Assembly: GCA_030740295.1 (NCBI GenBank)
Contig: JASLXP010000909.1
Span: 1 to 22,357 of the forward strand
Reading direction: 5' to 3'
Origin: Planctomycetota bacterium
GTDB taxonomy: Bacteria > Planctomycetota > PUPC01 > JACPCR01
Length of the DNA: 22,357 nucleotides
The position numbers and the translations under genes are program-made. Within the stretch, counting starts at the first letter, position 1. Each line of letters begins with the position of its first letter. Positions 1 through 7,990 of the stretch are shown in pieces. A model generated the notes under the pieces. The model made no database searches, was not told the DNA's origin, and saw only the letters and a program-made list of their open reading frames with translations.

Positions 1-66
1 CGCCCCCCCCCCCACCACCCCCACCCCCCAAACCCCCCCCACCCGTCAACCCCCCCCACCCCCCAA
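1..66. repeat. C-rich low-complexity tract
   Basis: The first 66 bases are almost entirely C with scattered A, giving many runs of three or more C on this strand and G-runs on the other. The minus strand could form G-quadruplexes and the plus strand an i-motif. It sits at the very edge of the window, so it could also be a contig-end or sequencing artefact. No coding sense is visible. Confidence 0.7.
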
Positions 67-450
67 TACTGGGTTTTTTGCCCCGATTCCAGGTTGGCCG
101 GAGTTTGCGCTGTTGGCATTCACATTTGCGTGTGACTGTTCCCAGGGCGTCGTTCGCTTCGCTCACTTTGCCCTGGGCTACGTTGTTTAACGCCTTCGGC
201 GTAAAGAGTTGTTTCACTTGAATTGCTTCTCGACTTATGCCGAAGCTCTTGTCCACGAACAGTATGCGAAGAATCGCGCTTGTTCTGGGACTAGAGTGAG
301 ATCAGGAGTCGGTGCCCATGTCAGTAGAAGGAGACATCCACTCTCCTGCCACTCCGCTCTTCCTCCGCCCCGTCTGACAACCACCACTTAACGGGATAGA
401 CTTTCACCCTAAGCCCCCCCACCTGATGATGCACGTGATGGACGCTTCAC
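67..450. other. Non-coding stretch with small palindromes
   Basis: No convincing gene is present. A short frame around 209-391 has no ATG start, biased composition and no recognisable domain. The stretch contains two hairpin-forming palindromes (141-177 and 191-201) resembling the short palindromic intergenic elements common in PVC-type genomes. No Shine-Dalgarno sequence or clear sigma-70 promoter is seen before the kinase start at 451. Confidence 0.6.
141..201. repeat. Paired palindromic hairpins
   Basis: CCCAGGGC at 141-148 pairs with GCCCTGGG at 170-177, an 8-bp perfect inverted repeat with a 21-base loop that itself holds a CGTTCGCTTCGCTC stretch. Thirteen bases further on, CGCCTTCGGCG at 191-201 forms a compact hairpin, with T/A-rich flanks that nearly extend it. 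Such pairs look like dispersed intergenic elements rather than a terminator, since no T-tract follows. Only one copy is in the window. Confidence 0.6.
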
Positions 451-3400
451 ATGGAGCGAAAGATATCCTGTCCTAAATGCCGGCAGAACTGGACCATGTC
501 GGACGCTAAGACTGGCCAGACTGTCCAATGCCCCCGGTGCCAGGATGCGGTGACCATCCCGGCCGATGAGGGAGTGAGCGATAAACGCCGGCTGGGCAAA
601 TACACCATGCAGAAGAAGATCGGTGAGGGCGGCATGGGCTCGGTCTACCTGGCGGAACAGGACGGTCTCGGCCGGCTGGTGGCCCTCAAGGTCCTGCCAA
701 AAAAGATGACCAAGAACCCGGTGCAGCTCGAGCGTTTTAAGCGTGAGGCGCATGCCGCGGGTGTGCTCAACCATCCGAATATGGTCATGGTCTACGAATT
801 CGGCGAAGATCGCGGCTATTACTTCTTTTCGATGGAATTCATCGACGGCGAGAACCTCATGGATCGGATACGCGGGAATAGGATTCTCCCGATTCACGAG
901 GCTGTCAGGATCGCCCTCAGCGTGGCGGAGGCGTTGAACTATGCGTGGAATCGCAGCCAGATCATTCACCGCGATATCAAGCCGGCGAACATTCTGCTGA
1001 CCAAAGATAACCTGGTAAAAGTAGCTGACCTCGGGCTGGCCAAGAGCATTGAAGAAGACACTTCCGTGACCCGCGAAGGTGCGGCTATCGGCACGCCGGC
1101 ATTCATGGCACCGGAGCAGGCCCGCGGGGCCAGGGATGTCGATTGCCGGGCGGATATTTACTCGCTCGGAATCACTCTGTATAGGGCGATTTCCGGAACG
1201 ATTCCCTACAAGGGCGATACTTCGCTGGCGGTCATGATGGCACATACTGAGCAACCGCTCCCGGACGCCAGAGAGCTGAATCCTGAGATACCTGATGACC
1301 TCTGGGCCGTGCTGCAGAAAATGGTGGCCAAGAATCCGGAAGAGCGTTACCAGAATTACGATGGCCTGCTGAAGGATCTCAAGGCCGTTGATGATGGCCG
1401 GGCCCCAACCAATACCACCATCATCAAAGCAGCGGCCGTGGCCCGCGATGCGACCTTTGACAGCACTGTTCCCGATCAAAATGGGGAAGATGATCAACTG
1501 ACCATCGACTCGGATGCCCCAGCGTCTCTCCCTTTGGCACGCACGCCGGTAACCCATTCACCCGTTCAGATTGGCATCCTGGGTTTCCTCTGTATGGCCG
1601 CGGTCGTCCTTGGTTATTCGTTATTAAATCGTCTTACCACCGAACCTGCCGAACCTGATCCGGAGAATCTCGGTATTTCGGAAATCGTGGATACTAAAAA
1701 GAAGAAGACCGAAGAAGAGGAACGCAGATTCGAGAGTCTTACTGATGGTCAGCCGGATGAAGTTCCTGACGCGGCTGCACTGCTGGCAAAAGAAGAGCTT
1801 GAAGAGATCAAGAAACTCGTGAGTGAGAATCCGGATCGCATCGAAGAGGCAATTGTCCGTTTTCGTGCTTTGGAGGACGACCCTAAGCTCGGCCGTGAGG
1901 CCCGTTCTGAGCGAAGCCGGCTGGAAAAACGGCGTGCAAAGATCGTGGCATCCCAGTTTGCCCAGCTCTACACCAGGGTGACCACACATCTGAAAGCCGG
2001 TGAATTCGCCCAGGCGACCGCGGATATCAATAATCTGGCAGGCATCCCCGAGCCTTTGCAGAAGTACGTCAGCAGCAAATCAATTTCTTTTCTGCGACGC
2101 CGTGTTTCAGAAGCTGCAGCGCTCAAGCATAAGCGGGTCCGTTCCGATGCCTTTAAGCTGGCCAGCGAAGGCAAATTCGATGAGGCGCGGCTGGCAATAA
2201 AGAAACTGGCTGAGCTCGGGCTCGACTCCGGTTCAAACAGTCTGGCCGGTGACATCAATCGGATCGACCAGATGGAAGCCCGTGCAAAGGAGGCAGCCAG
2301 GAAGGAGCTCGACGCGGCCTTTCAGGTAGCCGCGAACAAGGTCATGCCCTTTGTAAAGAAGAGGGATTACACCGGCGCCAGGCAAGCCTCTGCCAAAATG
2401 GCTCAAGACCCCGTTTTTGCACCTCTGAAGAAACGGCTGAAAGACGCGGAAGAGGATCTGCGTCGAGCTGAAGCCGGATACAATCTCATCCTGAAGGCGC
2501 TGGCAACAAACATCGGAAAATACGTCGAACTCGGCCGCCACAAGGGCCGGCTTGCAGGAATTCGAGACGGCAGATTTGTGATGAAGGAAGACAGAGTGGA
2601 ATTTTCGCCCATGCGCGTGACGGACCTCAGCATGCCCGAGCTCATGAAGCTTGCTGAGAGAGGGCTCAGAACGGCAAGCGGAGACGAACTGCTGCAGCTT
2701 GCGTTTTTCTGGAGGTTCGAGGGGGATCAGAATTTGTCGAGAGAAATGTTGGAGCAGGCCAGGCTTGACGGCGTCGACACACAACCGGTTATGGATCGTT
2801 TTATTCCGGTGCTGGTCGTCAATTCCAGTCCTCCGGGCGCGCAGATCAGAGTGTTCGCTTATCCACCGGGGGTGTCCGGATCGAGGCTGACGGGACTCTC
2901 CGCCAGGCCGACCAGGATGTCGCCTTCCAGATTTTTCCTTCAGCCTAATACCATCGCGGAGGTCCTGATCACCAAATCCGGCTATCGGTTTGAAACACGT
3001 ACGGTCGAGCTCGGCCCGCTTGGCGAACATGAAATAGAAGTGAAGTTGGAACCCGCCGGCCTGCCTGATGAAATGAAGGGCACGTTTGAGCGGATGACTT
3101 CATCAAAAGACGCGTATGGCAATTCAGTCAAAATTGGCATTGATTCCGCCCTTGGTTTACCGAGAGAGATTCTGCACAAGAAGACGGGCACGCACATGAT
3201 GTTGATTCGGCCCGGCCTTTTTAAGATGGGTGCTACCAACGTCAAGGATGCCGGCCCCGTTCATTCGGTTCTGGTGTCGCGCCCCTTTTATCTGGGGAAG
3301 TATGAGACCACCCGCGGACAGTTCAGGGCGTTCGTTGAAGCGAGGAACTACCGAGTTGTCCACGCTCGCAAGTACATCCACACCGGTCTTGCCTGGATGA

Positions 3401-4017
3401 GAGACCCTCGGAAGATAGCGAGATACTCCTGGCAGGATCCCGCGTATGAGCAGACGGACCGGCATCCCGTGGTGATCGTCAATCGCCGGGACGTTGCCGA
3501 GTATCTGAGCTGGGCCAACTCGGGCCTGGCAAGCCTCCAACTGCCCACCGAGGCTCAGTGGGAATACGCGTGCAGAGCCGGCTCGACGAGCGCTTACTTC
3601 TGGGGAGGTGCCCCCAACCAGGCAGGCCAGTTTGCGAACGCGCTCGACCGGACGGCCCAGAAAAAACTTGGCAGTCGTTCAGGCCGAGCCCTTCAGACTA
3701 ATGACGGCTTCGTTCAGACAGGGCCCGTGGGCAGCCTCAAGAGTAATGCCTTTGGCATTTATGACATTATTGGCAACGTCTCCGAATACTGCTCGGACGT
3801 TTTTGATCCAAGCTATTATTCGCGGAGCCCACTCAAGGACCCGGGCGGGCCGCCTTATCCGACGGGCAAATCGAGGAACTCCGTCAGGTTAACCGACCGC
3901 GGTGGCTCATGGGCTGCGTCTGCAGAATACCTGACCAGTGCCAAACGAATGTCCGGCGACCGGTATTTCTGCTCTAACCTCTCCGGCTTCCGGGTGGCGG
4001 TAAACGTGCCCAGATAG
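451..4017 (+). CDS. Membrane Ser/Thr protein kinase with zinc ribbon, PEGA-like and FGE-like (SUMF1) domains
   Basis: A 1188-residue signalling protein. Residues 1-35 form a zinc ribbon with Cys pairs C7/C10 and C27/C30 (MJ0042 type). A complete Hanks-type kinase follows at about 50-315: glycine loop GEGGMGSVY, K80, E99, HRDIKPAN with D175, DLG at 193-195 (a DFG variant), and GTPAFMAPEQ. One membrane segment lies at about 372-395, placing the kinase in the cytoplasm. Residues 400-720 are charged, helical and probably coiled coil. A PEGA-like beta domain lies at about 787-867. An FGE/SUMF1 fold fills 912-1188 (GKYETTRGQF, LPTEAQWEYACRAGS, GNVSEYCSD, RGGSWAAS, SGFRVAV). That domain lacks the two catalytic cysteines of true formylglycine-generating enzyme, so it is probably a ligand-binding sensor. 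An in-frame TGA at 436-438 makes ATG 451 the first possible ATG; no Shine-Dalgarno is seen. Kinase call is firm; the stimulus and substrates are unknown. Confidence 0.95.
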   Translation: MERKISCPKCRQNWTMSDAKTGQTVQCPRCQDAVTIPADEGVSDKRRLGKYTMQKKIGEGGMGSVYLAEQDGLGRLVALKVLPKKMTKNPVQLERFKREAHAAGVLNHPNMVMVYEFGEDRGYYFFSMEFIDGENLMDRIRGNRILPIHEAVRIALSVAEALNYAWNRSQIIHRDIKPANILLTKDNLVKVADLGLAKSIEEDTSVTREGAAIGTPAFMAPEQARGARDVDCRADIYSLGITLYRAISGTIPYKGDTSLAVMMAHTEQPLPDARELNPEIPDDLWAVLQKMVAKNPEERYQNYDGLLKDLKAVDDGRAPTNTTIIKAAAVARDATFDSTVPDQNGEDDQLTIDSDAPASLPLARTPVTHSPVQIGILGFLCMAAVVLGYSLLNRLTTEPAEPDPENLGISEIVDTKKKKTEEEERRFESLTDGQPDEVPDAAALLAKEELEEIKKLVSENPDRIEEAIVRFRALEDDPKLGREARSERSRLEKRRAKIVASQFAQLYTRVTTHLKAGEFAQATADINNLAGIPEPLQKYVSSKSISFLRRRVSEAAALKHKRVRSDAFKLASEGKFDEARLAIKKLAELGLDSGSNSLAGDINRIDQMEARAKEAARKELDAAFQVAANKVMPFVKKRDYTGARQASAKMAQDPVFAPLKKRLKDAEEDLRRAEAGYNLILKALATNIGKYVELGRHKGRLAGIRDGRFVMKEDRVEFSPMRVTDLSMPELMKLAERGLRTASGDELLQLAFFWRFEGDQNLSREMLEQARLDGVDTQPVMDRFIPVLVVNSSPPGAQIRVFAYPPGVSGSRLTGLSARPTRMSPSRFFLQPNTIAEVLITKSGYRFETRTVELGPLGEHEIEVKLEPAGLPDEMKGTFERMTSSKDAYGNSVKIGIDSALGLPREILHKKTGTHMMLIRPGLFKMGATNVKDAGPVHSVLVSRPFYLGKYETTRGQFRAFVEARNYRVVHARKYIHTGLAWMRDPRKIARYSWQDPAYEQTDRHPVVIVNRRDVAEYLSWANSGLASLQLPTEAQWEYACRAGSTSAYFWGGAPNQAGQFANALDRTAQKKLGSRSGRALQTNDGFVQTGPVGSLKSNAFGIYDIIGNVSEYCSDVFDPSYYSRSPLKDPGGPPYPTGKSRNSVRLTDRGGSWAASAEYLTSAKRMSGDRYFCSNLSGFRVAVNVPR

Positions 4018-4040
4018 CAGATCCTAGAGTTTCAAGTCTG

Positions 4041-4102
4041 TCGAAGCAGGGGTTGGAGCAACCCTCAAAGGGCCCGCTAAATAAAGCCGTTACTCCAACT
4101 CC
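4041..4102. repeat. Inverted GTTGGAGTAACG-type repeat, short pair
   Basis: A forward copy at 4041-4062 (CGAAGCAGGGGTTGGAGCAA core) faces a reverse copy at 4082-4102 (TAAAGCCGTTACTCCAACTC). Both are variants of the element seen again at 4581-4609 and 4703-4722. The forward copy here has GCAAC where the other forward copy has GTAAC. The facing arrangement with a 19-base spacer suggests a shrunken version of the later, longer pair. Confidence 0.65.
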
Positions 4103-4167
4103 GGTCGCCGAGTACAGAGATGGGCTCGTAGTCTGGTCCTCCAAGACGGAGTCGTTTTGACGGATTT

Positions 4168-4374
4168 CAGGGGCGAAGCCCCGGACTGTTTGCCTAGCCC
4201 AGCCCAACGGGCTGGGTGAATGGTACAAATTTCTGAAAAGGGGCAACGCCCCGGCTATTTATCAGGAGGCCAACCATTGCGGCAAATGACCGGGGCGTTG
4301 CCCCTAAGGATGACCTGCCCGAAAACCCAGCCCGTTGGGCTGGGCTAGGCAAACAGCACGGGGCTTTGCCCCTG
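4168..4374. repeat. Nested large inverted repeat (50-bp arms)
   Basis: The arms 4168-4217 and 4325-4374 are reverse complements over 50 bases with three mismatches by eye. Each arm also contains its own hairpins: GGGGCGAAGCCCC or its partner, and CCCAGCCCAACGGGCTGGG. Inside lies a second perfect inverted repeat, AGGGGCAACGCCCCGG at 4239-4254 with its complement at 4290-4305. The structure could fold as one long cruciform or as several small hairpins. It codes for no transposase, so it is either a non-autonomous palindromic element or a cluster of REP-like units. Confidence 0.85.
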
Positions 4375-4462
4375 AAAATTGTCATTCAGATCCGTAAGAG
4401 TGCCCTCGTCTCGGCCTACTGGTCTGACTTTCTCCTCGTCTCAATCTCAAACTGTTCAGGAG

Positions 4463-4506
4463 CGAAGATTAAGACGAAGAGGAAGACGAAGAGAAAGATA
4501 AAGCTT
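4463..4506. repeat. Purine-rich GAAGA/GACGAA tract
   Basis: A strongly purine-biased stretch built from loose repeats of AAGACGAAGAGG, preceded at about 4428-4450 by a pyrimidine-rich stretch with the reverse bias (CTTTCTCCTCGTCTC). The two can pair imperfectly. No coding sense is seen and its role is unknown. Confidence 0.5.
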
Positions 4507-4580
4507 CAGCCTTAACCTGACTACTATGGGGTTACTTTGTTCTGGCCTTTCAAGCCAGCAGAATGAGAGTTCACGATCTA

Positions 4581-4722
4581 TTGAAGCAGGGGTTGGAGTA
4601 ACGGCTTTAGCCGGGTCCTTCCACTTTAACCTCACAGCTTCGCCAGACCCGCCTGAATACAGCCGACTGGATTCGCCATCCCCTCAAAGAACTCGCCTGA
4701 ATGAAGGCGTTACTCCAACTCC
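4581..4722. repeat. Inverted GTTGGAGTAACG-type repeat, wide pair
   Basis: A forward copy at 4581-4609 (GGGGTTGGAGTAACGGCTTT) and a reverse copy at 4703-4722 (GAAGGCGTTACTCCAACTCC) bound a 142-base segment with no open frame of note. The geometry, terminal inverted repeats around a short non-coding core, is MITE-like. A 7-bp hairpin, CCTGTCG/CGACAGG, overlaps the right end at 4721-4737. The element ends about 45 bases before the glycosidase start and could influence its transcription. Confidence 0.65.
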
Positions 4723-4779
4723 TGTCGCGCCGACAGGAGAGATTCACATTTTCTTGGTCCCGACGCGTGAATAACTGCA

Positions 4780-6384
4780 ATGGATAAAACACAGAAACGT
4801 GTTCTCAGAGTTCTGTCTGCCACGCTCATCCTTCTATGCCTTGTGGCGCATTCTCTGGCAGCCCCAACGAAAGAACAGCAAGGCAATCTGAAAGTCTACA
4901 GCGACGTCCCCGGCTTGAAGCCGTCTGGCCAATACTCCATTCGGGTCAGGCTTGCTGAAACGGGTAACTGGTTGAATGCGTTTGCATTCATCACCACCTG
5001 CAAACAAGGCATCAAGGGCAAGAACGGTTACTTCTCCCACCTGAGCGGATGGAGCAACACCTATGTTAATTTTGAGATGCGCGAGCTTCCGGTCGAGGTG
5101 GAGATCAGCAGGCCGTATGGCCGGCCGATTCAAAAAGCTGCTGCACACCCCGTGCGTATGGCCAAATCCTGCGTTGTGCGCGAGGGCAAGGCATACGTCA
5201 CTATCGACAGACCGTGCCTGATCGCGGTCGATATCGACGGGCAGATGGATGACCAGGACACGGGCAGAACGAAGAAAGGTAGATACAGCGGACCGCCGAT
5301 TCACACGGTGACGCTGTTCGCGAATCCGTTTATCAAGGGCCGCCCGAACACCAACGATCCGGATGTCCACCTCGTCAAGCCGGGAGAGAAAGCACCGAGT
5401 GAAGGGACATGGAAGACGCTCTACTTTCTGCCGGGTGTTCATGACATCGGCATTGCCTTTCCCGTTCACGCAAACAGAAACTACTACATCCCCGGTGACG
5501 CCATCGTCTATGGCACCATGAATAATCATGGCGGATGGGAGGACGGGCACCACATCAGGATCTTCGGTTACGGCACACTGTCCGGTGCGCGCATCATTCA
5601 TCCAAAACTGGCTTCACCTCCGCCTGCAAAAAACAGTTTGCACGATCCGATTTTTGTTGCGGGCGCCCTGAATACTCGCGTTGAAGGAATCACTCTGGCT
5701 GACTCTGCGTTCCATTCACTGATGCTGGTCGCCGGCTACAAGCCTGAAAAACCCACCGATGTCAGATGGGTCAAAATCTTCACCTGGAGAGCAAACGGAG
5801 ACGGCATCAATCCGTTCGGCAACACGCTGATCGAAGATTGCTTCATCCGAACGCAGGACGACTCAACCTACGTCAACGGCCGAGGCATCCGGCGTGTCGT
5901 CTACTGGAACGATTACAACGGTTCGACGTTTGTTCTCAGCGCCATCCCCAATCGCAAGCTCATTGTGGAAGACTGCGACGTCATTTACGCAAGGGCGGGA
6001 TGGCACCGATGGAGCGGTGGCCGCCTCTTCAACATGCGTGGCGAAGGAAAAGGCAGAGGCGGTGAGGGCGTCGTCTTTCGAAATATCCGAGTAGAGGATC
6101 CGCGCCCAACGCTGCAGCATTTCATGGTTGCCATGCAGGGCCTGCGCCCCTACGCCGACCCGGCCCAACGCAGACGCGGCCCGGGCGATCTCACTGGAAT
6201 TCTGTTTCAGAACATCGAAATCGCAGCGCCAAGCTCACTGGCAGAACCCGATATCCTCTGGGGAACCCCTGACGCGCAGATTACCGATCTGATGTTCGAC
6301 AACGTGACAATCGGCGGCAAGAAGATTTCCGAGCTCGATCACTTCAAACACAACGAGCACGTGAAGCGCATCAAATTCAGATAG
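4780..6384 (+). CDS. Exported beta-helix glycoside hydrolase, GH49-like (dextranase/isopullulanase type)
   Basis: 534 residues. Residues 1-27 are a signal peptide (basic start, hydrophobic LSATLILLCLVA core, cleavage near SLA/APT), so the enzyme acts outside the cytoplasm. The rest is right-handed beta-helix sequence with short repeated strands (IRIFGYGTLSGARII, TRVEGITLADSAF, NTLIEDCFIRTQDDSTYV, ILFQNIEIA, LMFDNVTIGG). The expected acidic triad is visible: D341 in NGDGIN and D360/D361 in TQDDS. The 19-plus-1 spacing equals that known for the GH49 isopullulanase catalytic Asp353/372/373, and differs from the wider spacing of GH28 polygalacturonases. That favours an alpha-glucan or related hydrolase, but the real substrate is not readable from sequence. 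No Shine-Dalgarno is evident. It stands alone on its strand after a repeat-rich spacer and converges on the next gene. Confidence 0.8.
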   Translation: MDKTQKRVLRVLSATLILLCLVAHSLAAPTKEQQGNLKVYSDVPGLKPSGQYSIRVRLAETGNWLNAFAFITTCKQGIKGKNGYFSHLSGWSNTYVNFEMRELPVEVEISRPYGRPIQKAAAHPVRMAKSCVVREGKAYVTIDRPCLIAVDIDGQMDDQDTGRTKKGRYSGPPIHTVTLFANPFIKGRPNTNDPDVHLVKPGEKAPSEGTWKTLYFLPGVHDIGIAFPVHANRNYYIPGDAIVYGTMNNHGGWEDGHHIRIFGYGTLSGARIIHPKLASPPPAKNSLHDPIFVAGALNTRVEGITLADSAFHSLMLVAGYKPEKPTDVRWVKIFTWRANGDGINPFGNTLIEDCFIRTQDDSTYVNGRGIRRVVYWNDYNGSTFVLSAIPNRKLIVEDCDVIYARAGWHRWSGGRLFNMRGEGKGRGGEGVVFRNIRVEDPRPTLQHFMVAMQGLRPYADPAQRRRGPGDLTGILFQNIEIAAPSSLAEPDILWGTPDAQITDLMFDNVTIGGKKISELDHFKHNEHVKRIKFR

Positions 6385-6409
6385 ACGTCCTGACCCCACT
6401 GACCCACCT

Positions 6410-6424
6410 TGCCATCGCACGGTA
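6410..6424. repeat. Fragment of dispersed intergenic repeat
   Basis: TGCCATCGCACGGTA is identical to 17700-17714 in the repeat cluster before the LarA-like gene. Here it sits alone in the 100-base gap between the convergent glycosidase and VCBS genes. No good terminator hairpin was found in that gap. Confidence 0.5.
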
Positions 6425-6484
6425 CGATGTCTTCCATCCGCTGTGAGCCTCCAAGCTTTTCTTTGCGCGTCTTTCAGAAAGCCA

Positions 6485-7990
6485 TCAATTCCTTTGGACG
6501 ACTTCGACTACAGTGCCGACCTTAACAGGACCTATCTCCTGCTCAGTGCCATCGGCCCAGATCACCCGGACGCTATGCACCTCGCGTGACGGGCCGAGGC
6601 CGAAGGTCAGCGGCAGCTCTGACTGGGACAGGTAACTGCGGGTGGGCATGATCTGGCGTCGTTGCACGCCGCCGCCGGACTGCAGTTCAATCCAGCTTCC
6701 GATGGCGTCGCGGTTGCTCTCTGTTCCAGTGAGCTTAAATCGGATCCAGTGATGTGCCAGCTTCTGATCGTTGCGCAACAGCAGCGGCCGGCCTCCCACT
6801 TGGGTGATCAAGACATCGAGATCGCCGTCGTCGTCGATGTCCGCATAAGTCGAGGCGCGACCGACAACCGGGCGCGACAGGTCGCCCAACTGATCTCGAG
6901 GCACCTCGACGAAGCACGATCGGGCATCGGATCCCGCGTTCCAGAAGAGCTGCGCTGGCTGACGGTACTGCTGACTGGCCTGCACCTGGCTGATCTCCTT
7001 CTCCAGATGGCCGTTGGCCTGCAGCATGTCCAGCCGTCCGTCCAGGTCATAGTCGAAGAAGAACAGACCAAAGCTAAGGAACAGGCGGCTCGGCGCTCCG
7101 ACGCCCTCGCCCATCGCCTCATCCGAGAACAGCAGTCCGTCGCCCTGGGACACGTACAGCGAGGACATCTCGTTGGCGAAGTTGCCGATGCCCACGGCGA
7201 TCTGGTCATCGTTGCGATAATGCGCCACGTCGATGCCCATCGCACCGGTGGCATTGCCGTTGCCGTCGAAGCCAACGCCGGCTACGGTGCCAATCTCCTC
7301 GAACGTGCCTTTCCCCAGGTTGTGTAACAGGAAGTTCCGCACAGTGTCGTTGGCCACGAACACGTCGAGGAATCCGTCTCGATCCACGTCGATGAAGGAT
7401 AGGGCCAGCGCCTTGGCCATGGGCTTCCCGGTCGTCGGGTTCACCACCTGCACCCCCGCCTGGGCGGATACGTCCGTGAATCGTCCGCCACCGTCGTTGC
7501 GATAAAGGTAAGGGAATGTGCCCTCGTAGTTGATGGGCGGCCCGTAGGACCGGTCGCGGCCGTTCAGCGTGAAGTTCAGTCTGGAGTCGATCTCTTTGGA
7601 CCAGTTGACGTAGTTGCAGACGAACAGGTCGAGGTCTCCATCGTTGTCGTAGTCGAAGAACCCGGCGCTGCTGCTCCAGGCGAACTCGCCTCCGGCAACG
7701 CCGCTCGATCCGGTCACGTCCCGGAAGTGGCTGCCCTCGTTTTCAAACAACCGGTTCTCACCCAACGCGGCGACGAACAGATCGCGGTCGCCGTCGTTGT
7801 CGTAGTCGCCCACAGCCACACCAAGGCCGTAGAGGCTGACGTCCAAGCCTGCGGTGGCGCTGACATTCCGGAACTGTCCCCCCCCGTCGTTGGTGTATAG
7901 TGCCATGGTTGGAGGCGGCTCGGAGACATGGGAACCCGGCCACCAGGCGCCATTGACCAGCAACAAGTCCTGGTCTCCGTCACCTGTCAC
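6485..7990 (-). CDS. VCBS/FG-GAP repeat protein with ASPIC/UnbV C-terminus, probably truncated at the N-terminus
   Basis: About 501 residues from a GTG at 7990. Six calcium-binding-type VCBS blades are seen, centred on GDGDQDLLLV (3-12), GDYDNDGDRDLFV (61-73), FDYDNDGDLDLFV (112-124), IDVDRDGFLDVFV (200-212), FDYDLDGRLDM (312-322) and ADIDDDGDLDVLI (383-395), followed by an ASPIC/UnbV domain at about 428-495 (IGSWIELQSGGGVQRRQIMP, YLSQSELPLTFGLG). Relatives are exported propeller proteins with a signal peptide and an earlier segment before the first DGDQDLLLVNG. Here the frame stays open only to 8065 (TGA), has no ATG and no signal peptide, and the 24 upstream residues do not resemble the family. 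Either a GTG start is used or, more likely, the 5' end was lost by rearrangement. Function unknown; binding or surface role suspected. Confidence 0.75.
   Translation of the reverse strand: MTGDGDQDLLLVNGAWWPGSHVSEPPPTMALYTNDGGGQFRNVSATAGLDVSLYGLGVAVGDYDNDGDRDLFVAALGENRLFENEGSHFRDVTGSSGVAGGEFAWSSSAGFFDYDNDGDLDLFVCNYVNWSKEIDSRLNFTLNGRDRSYGPPINYEGTFPYLYRNDGGGRFTDVSAQAGVQVVNPTTGKPMAKALALSFIDVDRDGFLDVFVANDTVRNFLLHNLGKGTFEEIGTVAGVGFDGNGNATGAMGIDVAHYRNDDQIAVGIGNFANEMSSLYVSQGDGLLFSDEAMGEGVGAPSRLFLSFGLFFFDYDLDGRLDMLQANGHLEKEISQVQASQQYRQPAQLFWNAGSDARSCFVEVPRDQLGDLSRPVVGRASTYADIDDDGDLDVLITQVGGRPLLLRNDQKLAHHWIRFKLTGTESNRDAIGSWIELQSGGGVQRRQIMPTRSYLSQSELPLTFGLGPSREVHSVRVIWADGTEQEIGPVKVGTVVEVVQRN

Larger units (their letters stand above)
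4018..4779. other. Repeat-rich intergenic region
   Basis: 762 bases without a supportable gene, between the kinase and the beta-helix glycosidase. It holds, in order, a short GTTGGAG inverted-repeat pair (4041-4102), a nested large inverted repeat (4168-4374), a purine-rich tract (about 4463-4506) and a second, wider GTTGGAG inverted-repeat pair (4581-4722). Short open frames here (for example 4526-4774) run through the repeats and show no domain. The region looks like a site of accumulated small palindromic elements. Confidence 0.7.

Noticed and set aside
209..391. Small plus-strand gene of 60 residues
   Set aside because: No ATG or ribosome-binding site, it begins next to a palindromic repeat, and composition is not protein-like.
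409..1557. 382-residue minus-strand open frame across the kinase gene
   Set aside because: It lies opposite the conserved kinase domain, shows no domain itself and is a product of codon bias in the real gene.
3184..4017. Functional formylglycine-generating enzyme for the nearby sulfatases
   Set aside because: The catalytic cysteines are absent and the domain is fused to a membrane kinase.
4018..4779. CRISPR array or complete insertion sequence in the repeat-rich gap
   Set aside because: Repeats are few, inverted and unevenly spaced, with no spacers of constant length and no transposase frame.
6662..7327. 221-residue plus-strand frame opposite the VCBS gene
   Set aside because: The repeated D-x-D-x-D-G codons of the VCBS gene create open antisense frames; no independent support.
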